From Acidimicrobiia bacterium (GTDB taxonomy: Bacteria; Actinomycetota; Acidimicrobiia; Acidimicrobiales; SZUA-35), in contig JAOUGG010000280.1 of assembly GCA_029857855.1 (NCBI GenBank), positions 1 through 5,107 of the forward strand: DNA of 5,107 bases. The letters run 5' to 3'. The translations under genes and the position numbers were made by a program. A model generated the notes under the pieces. It did not search any database and was not told where the DNA came from. It worked only from the letters and a program-made list of their open reading frames with translations. Positions 1 to 4,441 of the stretch are shown here, in pieces (position 1 is the stretch's first letter; each line of letters begins with the position of its first letter).

Positions 1-2
1 TG

Positions 3-470
3 CCCGAAACCGCCATCCTGTCGGCCGGCACCCCCAACGCCTACCGCCGCCGCCGGCCCTACACCTTCTGTCCGACCAACAACACCTGGGGCTACGACAA
101 CCGCACCGTCGGCCTTCGGGTCATCGAAGGCCACGACCACGCCGTTCGCATCGAACAGCGCGACGGTTCGGCCGACATCAACCCCTACTATCTGCTGGCC
201 TCCCAGATCGCCGCCGGGTTGCGCGGTGTCGAAGAGGAGCTGGACCCGGGCGACCCCGAACTGGGCAACGGCTACGAAAACACGGAAGCCACCGCCCTGC
301 CGTCCAACATCGAGACGGCGGTCGCCGCGGCCCGCGAATCGGAGTTCGTCGCCGAGCTGCTCGGGCCCGACCTGCTGGAGATCTGGTTGGGACAGGCCGA
401 CCGGGAGATCGAGTTCCTGTCCCAGCAGGTGACGCCGGTCGAGACCGCCCGATACCTGCGGAGGTTCTGA
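3..470 (+). CDS. Glutamine synthetase family protein, C-terminal part (5'-truncated by window edge)
   Basis: ATP-dependent ligase family joining ammonia or an amine to the gamma-carboxyl of glutamate. Only the last 155 residues are present, read in the frame starting at base 3. They show the C-terminal catalytic-domain landmarks: an N-x-Y-R-R segment (fragment residues 12-16), W-G-Y-D-N-R (29-34, the usual glutamate/ATP-site Asn-Arg), R-I-E-x-R (49-53) and A-D-I-N-P-Y (57-62) followed by the helical A-G-L-x-G stretch. The tail, ending E-T-A-R-Y-L-R-R-F, matches the usual GS terminus, where many homologues have V-T-x-W-E; here Trp is Val. Biosynthetic GlnA is rarely embedded in BMC operons. 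Relatives such as PuuA, IpuC, GMAS and GlnA3/GlnA4 glutamylate amines, so an amine-glutamylating role is plausible but inferred. The stop overlaps the ATG of the next small frame (TGATG). Family assignment is firm; substrate is unknown. Confidence 0.9.
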   Translation, partial: PETAILSAGTPNAYRRRRPYTFCPTNNTWGYDNRTVGLRVIEGHDHAVRIEQRDGSADINPYYLLASQIAAGLRGVEEELDPGDPELGNGYENTEATALPSNIETAVAAARESEFVAELLGPDLLEIWLGQADREIEFLSQQVTPVETARYLRRF

Positions 471-509
471 TGGCCGCCGCGAACGTGTCGATCGCCGAGA
501 CCGCCCGAT
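441..509 (+). repeat. 13-bp direct repeat at the GS 3' end and in the following gap
   Basis: GAGACCGCCCGAT occurs at 441-453 and again at 497-509, an offset of 56 bp. The offset is not a multiple of three, yet both copies are read as E-T-A-R because the second lies in the frame of the 470 mini-gene. Flanking residues are also similar (V-T-P-V before one, V-S-I-A before the other). This could be a partial tandem duplication of the GS gene end; two copies of a short GC-rich word can also arise by chance. Confidence 0.45.
460..464 (+). promoter_or_regulatory. Shine-Dalgarno GGAGG ahead of the 470 mini-gene
   Basis: GGAGG lies inside the last codons of the GS homologue, 5 nt before the ATG at 470. 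It is the only strong ribosome-binding sequence between the GS gene and the BMC-P gene; none sits before the BMC-P ATG at 550. It therefore points to translation starting at 470. It could be a coincidence of the Arg-Arg codons (CGG AGG) of the GS tail. Confidence 0.4.
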
Positions 510-553
510 TCGTTCGTCGGCGCCCCGGCGCCGGTCGGAACCCGCGGTCATGA
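470..553 (+). CDS. Possible 27-aa mini-gene bridging GS and BMC-P
   Basis: ATG at 470 overlaps the GS stop (TGATG), and the TGA at 551-553 overlaps the BMC-P start (ATGA), so this frame exactly fills the gap between two real genes. A GGAGG lies 5 nt upstream. The product is small and basic (Arg-rich C-terminal half) and resembles no domain I know. It contains E-T-A-R-F-V-R-R, which echoes E-T-A-R-Y-L-R-R at the GS C-terminus, and the DNA shares an identical 13-mer at this place. It may be a decayed duplicate of the GS tail, a leader that couples translation to BMC-P, or a real small protein. A role as a translational coupler is inference; random GC-rich sequence is the main alternative. Confidence 0.3.
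   Translation: MAAANVSIAETARFVRRRPGAGRNPRS
518..533 (+). other. GC-only hairpin upstream of the BMC-P start
   Basis: CGGCGCC (518-524) and GGCGCCG (527-533) are perfect inverted repeats separated by CC, giving a 6-bp all-GC stem with a 4-nt loop. The stem ends 16 nt before the BMC-P ATG at 550. There is no following T-run, so it is not a classical intrinsic terminator. It could hinder direct ribosome entry at 550 and make BMC-P translation depend on ribosomes arriving from upstream. In DNA this GC-rich, such palindromes also occur by chance. Confidence 0.3.
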
Positions 554-861
554 GGATCGCCCGGGTTGTCGGCGCCGCCACCGGAACCGCCAAGGCCGAA
601 GGTCTGGCCGGCCGCAAACTCCTGGTGGTCGACATCGTTGACGCCGCCGGCAAGGTCGTGCAATCCGGCGAGATCGCCGTCGACGACCTCGGGGCCGGGG
701 TCGACGACTGGGTCGTCCTCGCCACCGGATCGGCAGCCCGCCAGACCGGCTCCACCCGAGGACTACCGGTAGATGCCGCCGTGATCGCCATCCTCGACGA
801 GGTCGTCGTCGGTGGCAAGTCGATCCATCGAAGTACGGACAAACCCAAGAGGAGAAGATGA
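550..861 (+). CDS. EutN/CcmL-family pentameric BMC vertex protein (BMC-P)
   Basis: Structural protein forming pentamers that cap the twelve vertices of the microcompartment shell (Pfam EutN_CcmL). The 103 residues follow the family pattern: N-terminal strand M-R-I-A-R-V-V-G, the [10 protein letters not shown] segment (18-27), A-V-D-D-L-G-A-G (43-50), [11 protein letters not shown] (54-64), and [14 protein letters not shown] (73-86). It aligns nearly without gaps to what I recall of E. coli EutN. Length is slightly above the usual 85-100 because of a basic tail, K-P-K-R-R-R, whose codons double as the ribosome-binding site of the next gene. ATG 550 is the only good start, since no in-frame ATG/GTG/TTG lies between the stop at 430-432 and 550. 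No good Shine-Dalgarno precedes it; it overlaps the 470 mini-gene stop (ATGA), so low or coupled translation is likely, as suits a minor shell component. Confidence 0.95.
   Translation: MRIARVVGAATGTAKAEGLAGRKLLVVDIVDAAGKVVQSGEIAVDDLGAGVDDWVVLATGSAARQTGSTRGLPVDAAVIAILDEVVVGGKSIHRSTDKPKRRR
850..854 (+). promoter_or_regulatory. Ribosome-binding site AGGAG of the BMC-H gene
   Basis: AGGAG within the purine run 847-857, 8 nt before the ATG at 863. It lies inside the last Lys/Arg codons of the BMC-P gene. It fixes the BMC-H start at 863 rather than an upstream in-frame ATG at 812, which would add 17 residues foreign to the family and overlap the BMC-P gene. Confidence 0.75.
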
Positions 862-862
862 T

Positions 863-1141
863 ATGGAGCAGATCGCTCTGGGAATGATCGAGACCCGCGG
901 CATCGTCGCCGCCATCGAAGCGGCCGACGCCATGATCAAGGCCGCGAACGTGACCCTGGTCGGACGAGAACAGGTCGGCGGCGGTCTCGTCGCGGTGTTC
1001 GTGCGGGGCGAGGTCGGCGCCGTGAAGGCCGCGACCGACGCCGGGGCCGTGGCGGCCAACAAGATCGGCGACGTCGTCGCCGTTCACGTCATACCCCGGC
1101 CGGCGACCGAAGTCGAAAACATCCTGCCCCAGTCCGGCTGA
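863..1141 (+). CDS. PduA-like hexameric BMC shell protein (BMC-H)
   Basis: Single-domain BMC protein (Pfam BMC) of 92 residues forming hexameric tiles, the main facet building block, with a central pore for small metabolites. It aligns residue for residue with PduA as I recall it: L-G-M-I-E-T-R-G (6-13), [14 protein letters not shown] (17-30), [15 protein letters not shown] (47-61) and H-V-I-P-R-P (75-80). Lys26, Asn29 and Arg79, used at hexamer-hexamer contacts in PduA, are kept. The pore loop reads Q37-V-G-G-G-L42; PduA has K-I-G-S-G-L, so pore Ser40 is Gly here and Lys37 is Gln. The start is set by AGGAG and by the conserved N-terminus, one base after the BMC-P stop (TGATATG). It is the only BMC-H gene in the window and lies between BMC-P and the opine-dehydrogenase-like gene. 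Confidence 0.97.
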   Translation: MEQIALGMIETRGIVAAIEAADAMIKAANVTLVGREQVGGGLVAVFVRGEVGAVKAATDAGAVAANKIGDVVAVHVIPRPATEVENILPQSG

Positions 1142-1185
1142 GACATGGCGGTGGTGTTCGTTCGTGTCGCCGATCGATGGGATTC

Positions 1186-1192
1186 GGTGATC
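1186..1192 (+). promoter_or_regulatory. Possible extended Shine-Dalgarno GGTGATC before GTG 1195
   Basis: GGTGATC matches the 3' half of the complement of the 16S rRNA tail (AAGGAGGTGATC). In register, its first two G residues would lie about 7 nt from GTG 1195, a normal spacing. ATG 1177, the alternative in-frame start, has nothing comparable upstream. This is moderate support for GTG 1195. Confidence 0.35.
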
Positions 1193-1194
1193 CC

Positions 1195-2388
1195 GTGAGT
1201 TCAACAGCCGACTTCCAAGCCGTGCTGGAATCGTTCAGCCAGGACCGGCGACCGGCTTCGGCCGGCTCCGACGCGCCGGTGCCCGACCTCGACCGTGTCG
1301 CCGTGCTCGGCGGCGGTATCGAGGGGCAGGCCCTGGCCGCCTGGTTCCTGGCCGAGGGTGCCTCGTCGGTCTCGCTGTTCTCGGTGTATCGAGACGATCT
1401 GGAGCAGTTGGCCCGCGGCGTCACCGTGCGCGGCAGCGGTCCGATCGGCACCTACCAGACCGATGGCAACGGGCCGGGTATCGCCGTGACCTCCGTGCTC
1501 GAGGACGCGGTGTCGTCGGCCGACCTCGTGGTCGTCACCGGTACGGTGCTCAAACAGCGAACGTACGGTCTCGTTCTCGCCGACCGCCTGCACGACGGCC
1601 AGGTTCTCCTGGTGGCCCCAGGTCGAACGTTCGGGGCGCTCGAGACGAGCTGGTGGCTCCGGGTCGGCGGCGCCCGATCCCGGGTCACCGTGGCCGAACT
1701 GTCCGATCTCCCGTTCGGCGTCGAACGCCGTGGTGGCGCGCTGCACTTCCGGCCCGGTGTCGATCCGGTCATGGCCACGCTGCCGAGCCTTCGAACCGGG
1801 GTCACCGACGCCCTGGCCCGCTACTTCCCGTCGGCCGGCGCCGGGCCGACCGTGATGCATTCGAGCTTCGCCGACTACTCGGGAGCGGTCGAGACGGTCG
1901 TCCTCGCCGTCGCCGGCCCGGCGCTCGACGAGCAACCGGCACCGCCCCCGGGCACCGTGCCCATTGCGGAACGGGTGATGGCCGCCACGCTGCGCCCGGG
2001 GCAGATCGACCTCGTCGCCAGGCTCGTCGCCGAACGACTGGCGGTGGCCGAGCGCTGGGGCGTGCGTGACCTTCCCACCCCCGATGCTGCGATCGCTGCG
2101 GCCGTCGGCGACAACAGCGCCGACGGTTCCCGCTCCATCCCCTCGGCCCCCGAAGCCCGCTCCCGGCTCCGGTGCGCCGTGCTCGGGTCACTGGTGCCGT
2201 TGGTGTCGGCGGCCGAAGTGGCCGGCGTCGACGTTCCGGCCACGCGAGCCATGATCGATCTGGTCACCGCTCTCGTCGGCGGCGATCTCGAGTCGGCCGG
2301 ACGCCGGCTCGATCGAATCGGCATTGCGGCCGACAGCCTCGGCGCCGTACGTCGGGCGGTCGATCAATTCGGATTCGGAGGATCGTAG
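1195..2388 (+). CDS. Opine/octopine-dehydrogenase-like NAD(P)-binding protein of the BMC operon
   Basis: A 397-residue two-domain protein of the octopine/nopaline dehydrogenase type, a family that interconverts N-(carboxyalkyl) amino acids with an amino acid plus a 2-oxo acid. The Rossmann fingerprint V-L-G-G-G-I-E-G has GxGxxG at 39-44. Beta-2 ends in Ser63 with Arg66 close by instead of an acidic residue, hinting at NADP(H). A-D-L-V-V-V-T and D-G-Q-V-L-L-V-A-P-G follow the family pattern. The all-helical C-terminal half ends with a family-like segment around G-V-D-V-P-A-T (about 344-350). In the stretch where opine dehydrogenases carry N-x-N-x-x-x-H-P, this protein has Glu (residue 233) in place of the catalytic His, so opine chemistry is doubtful. 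Residues 1-35 form a helix plus a Pro/Ala/Ser-rich linker before the fold, possibly an encapsulation peptide. ATG 1177 is an alternative start. TAG abuts the next ATG. Fold assignment is good; reaction is unknown. Confidence 0.8.
   Translation: MSSTADFQAVLESFSQDRRPASAGSDAPVPDLDRVAVLGGGIEGQALAAWFLAEGASSVSLFSVYRDDLEQLARGVTVRGSGPIGTYQTDGNGPGIAVTSVLEDAVSSADLVVVTGTVLKQRTYGLVLADRLHDGQVLLVAPGRTFGALETSWWLRVGGARSRVTVAELSDLPFGVERRGGALHFRPGVDPVMATLPSLRTGVTDALARYFPSAGAGPTVMHSSFADYSGAVETVVLAVAGPALDEQPAPPPGTVPIAERVMAATLRPGQIDLVARLVAERLAVAERWGVRDLPTPDAAIAAAVGDNSADGSRSIPSAPEARSRLRCAVLGSLVPLVSAAEVAGVDVPATRAMIDLVTALVGGDLESAGRRLDRIGIAADSLGAVRRAVDQFGFGGS
2377..2381 (+). promoter_or_regulatory. Ribosome-binding site GGAGG of the aldehyde dehydrogenase gene
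   Basis: GGAGG sits 7 nt before ATG 2389, inside the last Gly-Gly codons of the preceding gene. The stop TAG (2386-2388) directly abuts the ATG. Strength and spacing are ideal, which sets the start of the aldehyde dehydrogenase with confidence. Confidence 0.8.
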
Positions 2389-3783
2389 ATGGACGCCGAC
2401 CTTCGCAGCATCGCCCAGGCCCGGACCGCGGTGGAAACCGCGCAGATCGCCTTCGACAAGTTCAGCGGGACACCCCCGGACCACATCGACCGGATCGTCG
2501 ACGCGATGGCCGAGGCGATCGAGACCGAGGCCGCCCGACTCGGGGCGATGGCCGCCGAGGAGACCGGCTACGGTAACGCCCCCGACAAGCGGATCAAGAA
2601 CCTCTTCAACGCCCGAGGGGTGGCCGACTGGCTGCGCACGATCACCACCCTCGGTGTGCTGTGGCACGACGCCAACACCCACACCATGGCCGTCGGCGAA
2701 CCGATGGGTGTCGTCGCCGCCCTCATCCCGGTCACGAACCCTACCTCGACGATCATCTTCAAGGTGCTCTCCGCGGTGAAGTCGGGCAATGCCATCGTCT
2801 GCGCCCCACATCCCCGGGGCGTTCGCTGCGGTGTTGAGACCGCCCGGGTCATGGCCGACGCCGCGGCCCAGCTCGGCGCTCCGGACGGGCTGATCCAATG
2901 CCTCGACGAGGTCACGATCGAGGGCACGGACGCGCTCATGCGTCATCGGGGCACGTCGATCATCATGGCCACCGGCGGCACCGCCATGGTCCGGGCCGCC
3001 CACGCGTCGGGGAAGCCGACGCTCGCCGTCGGGCCGGGCAACGTGCCGTGCTACGTGCACGAGTCGATGGCCGACGATGGGCCCGGGGGCCTGGCCGACG
3101 TGGCCGACCAGATCATCACCTCCAAGGTCTTCGACTACGGCACCGCCTGCGCCGGGGAGCAGGCCGTCATCGTCGACCGGCGCGTGGCCGACGCGCTGAA
3201 AGCCGAGTTCCGCCAAGCCGGCGGCTACTTCTGCACCCCGAACGAGGCCGACCGCCTGGCCGACGTGATCTTCGACGATCGCCAGCACATCCGGCCCGGC
3301 GGCGTCGGCCAGTCGGCCGCGGTGCTGGCCGAACGGGCCGGATTCGACATCCCGCCCAAGACCCGGGTTCTGCTGGCCACCGAGACCGAGGTCGGCCGTC
3401 ACCGGCCCCTCAGCCTGGAGAAGCTCAACCCGGTGCTGGCCTGGTACGAGTCGTCGTCGTCCGACCACGGCCTCGACCTGGCCGGGCAGGTCCTCTCCTG
3501 GGGCGGGGTCGGTCACACCGCGGTGATCCACAGCCACGACAGCGGCGTCGTGTCGCGGTTCGCCCGGCTGCCGGCCGGTCGGGTGGTGGTCAACCAGCCG
3601 GCGCTGATGGCGGCCATGGGCTACTCGTCGGATCTGGAACCGAGCTTCATGCTGGGGACCGGCACCGGGTCGGGGTCGATCGTGTCCGACAACGTGAACG
3701 CCCTGCACCTCATCAACATCAAACGTGTGGTCTACGAGTCGCGACCGTGGCGATCGATCTTCGACGTCTACGGCGACGGCTGA
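2389..3783 (+). CDS. CoA-acylating aldehyde dehydrogenase, AdhE/SauS type
   Basis: Oxidises an aldehyde to its acyl-CoA with NAD+ and CoA, the core step of aldehyde-handling metabolosomes. The 464 residues cover a full ALDH domain: P-V-T-N-P-T-S-T (114-121) in the cofactor site, T-G-G-T-A-M-V before the A-V-G-P-G-N segment (213-218), the catalytic loop F-D-Y-G-T-A-C-A-G-E-Q with nucleophile Cys254, and G-G-V-G-H-T with His376. The F-D-x-G-x-x-C-A-x-E-Q form is that of the AdhE aldehyde domain and of acylating sulfoacetaldehyde dehydrogenase, not the L-P-C-x-A-E-K form of PduP/EutE. The N-terminus begins at the normal first helix and the C-terminus ends just after the L-I-N-I-K-R strand, so I see no added encapsulation peptide. 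No iron alcohol-dehydrogenase domain follows, unlike full-length AdhE. Start is fixed by GGAGG. The physiological aldehyde is unknown; an activity on sulfoacetaldehyde or acetaldehyde is only one possibility. Confidence 0.93.
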   Translation: MDADLRSIAQARTAVETAQIAFDKFSGTPPDHIDRIVDAMAEAIETEAARLGAMAAEETGYGNAPDKRIKNLFNARGVADWLRTITTLGVLWHDANTHTMAVGEPMGVVAALIPVTNPTSTIIFKVLSAVKSGNAIVCAPHPRGVRCGVETARVMADAAAQLGAPDGLIQCLDEVTIEGTDALMRHRGTSIIMATGGTAMVRAAHASGKPTLAVGPGNVPCYVHESMADDGPGGLADVADQIITSKVFDYGTACAGEQAVIVDRRVADALKAEFRQAGGYFCTPNEADRLADVIFDDRQHIRPGGVGQSAAVLAERAGFDIPPKTRVLLATETEVGRHRPLSLEKLNPVLAWYESSSSDHGLDLAGQVLSWGGVGHTAVIHSHDSGVVSRFARLPAGRVVVNQPALMAAMGYSSDLEPSFMLGTGTGSGSIVSDNVNALHLINIKRVVYESRPWRSIFDVYGDG

Positions 3784-3784
3784 C

Positions 3785-3790
3785 AAGGAG
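3785..3790 (+). promoter_or_regulatory. Ribosome-binding site AAGGAG of the BMC-T gene
   Basis: AAGGAG lies 6 nt before ATG 3797, in the 13-nt gap after the aldehyde dehydrogenase stop. It is among the strongest ribosome-binding sites in the window, and it decides the start against an in-frame ATG at 3725 buried in the dehydrogenase gene. Confidence 0.8.
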
Positions 3791-3796
3791 TGTTTC

Positions 3797-4441
3797 ATGA
3801 GTGATGCCGTGACCGATTCCGCCGGGGTGGTCATGCGGGCCCTGGTCCAGATCGACCGCCTGCAGCCCAAGTTCGCCGCCTACAACGGTGCCACCGTGCA
3901 GGGCTCCATCCCACTCGCCGGTGACACCATCCTCATGGGCGAGTTCGCGCCCGGCAACACCGTGTTCCGGGTGATCGACACGGCGCTCAAGGCGGCCACC
4001 ATCGAGGCCACGAGCCAGATCGTCGAGCGCGAGTTCGGCTTCTTCATTCTGCGTTCACCGGTGAACGCCGAGATCGTCGCCGCCCGCGATGCCGTCCTCG
4101 ACATGTTGGGGCTGAGCATCGCCGATCGTGTCAAACCCCGGGTCGAATCGACCCAGATCATCACCTCCGTCGAGCCCTATCAGGCGCAGCTCCTCAACAA
4201 GTGGCGAAAGGGTTCGCTGCTGGTACCGGGCCAGACCCTCGGTGTGATCGAGTGCTCCCCGGCGGCCTACATCGGTCTCGCGGTCAACGAGGCCGAGAAG
4301 TCGGCGTCGATCGATCTGGTCGAGGTACGGGCCGTCGGCCGGTTCGGTCGGGCGTTCATCTCCGGTGGGGAGGCTTCGGTGGAGACCGCCATGGAGGCGG
4401 CGGTGGCCGCCATCGAATCGGTCGACGGGCGGATCGGGTGA
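3797..4441 (+). CDS. Tandem-domain BMC shell protein (BMC-T), probably circularly permuted
   Basis: A 214-residue trimeric (pseudohexameric) shell tile with two BMC domains of about 95 residues each. The halves align with each other: P-L-A-G-D-T-I-L-M-G-E-F (39-50) with L-V-P-G-Q-T-L-G-V-I-E-C (142-153), then helix A-L-K-A-A-T-I-E (63-70) with E-A-E-K-S-A-S-I-D (165-173), then a pore loop and a final helix. Each domain starts with the strand-helix elements that end a canonical BMC domain, and the protein stops after the last helix without the H-V-I-P-R-P strand, which indicates the permuted fold of EutL/PduB/CsoS1D rather than the PduT type. Pore-loop residues are bulky or charged (E-R-E-F-G-F, 77-82; G-R-F-G-R, 181-185), unlike the Gly-only BMC-H pore, so a gated or charge-selective pore is possible. 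Such tiles are proposed to pass larger cofactors. The stop overlaps the next gene's GTG (GTGA). Family sure; permutation inferred by eye. Confidence 0.92.
   Translation: MSDAVTDSAGVVMRALVQIDRLQPKFAAYNGATVQGSIPLAGDTILMGEFAPGNTVFRVIDTALKAATIEATSQIVEREFGFFILRSPVNAEIVAARDAVLDMLGLSIADRVKPRVESTQIITSVEPYQAQLLNKWRKGSLLVPGQTLGVIECSPAAYIGLAVNEAEKSASIDLVEVRAVGRFGRAFISGGEASVETAMEAAVAAIESVDGRIG

Noticed and set aside
518..533. Intrinsic terminator between GS and BMC-P
   Set aside because: The stem is strong, but no T-run follows and the genes are packed as in an operon.
812..862. Upstream ATG giving a BMC-H protein 17 residues longer
   Set aside because: The extension overlaps BMC-P, matches nothing in the BMC-H family, and bypasses the good AGGAG placed for ATG 863.
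1145..1198. 17-codon frame as a real gene
   Set aside because: It has no ribosome-binding site, is very short and has no similarity; it is kept only as a low-interest observation.
548..1204. 218-codon minus-strand frame opposite BMC-P and BMC-H
   Set aside because: Both + strand genes match known shell families along their whole length; the antisense product has an Arg-rich tail and no family resemblance.
1201..1935. 244-codon minus-strand frame opposite the opine-dehydrogenase-like gene
   Set aside because: The + strand frame has a Rossmann fingerprint and family-like segments; the antisense frame has only biased composition.
2898..3800. 300-codon + strand frame within the aldehyde dehydrogenase gene
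   Set aside because: Its product is dominated by Arg, Gly and Pro, the signature of an out-of-frame reading of GC-rich coding DNA; it overlaps a confident gene entirely.
2188..3870. 560-codon open frame on the minus strand opposite the aldehyde dehydrogenase
   Set aside because: It is antisense to a clearly conserved enzyme, has a Gly/Asp/His/Val-rich composition with no recognisable domain, and is expected from GC-biased third positions leaving the opposite strand free of stops.
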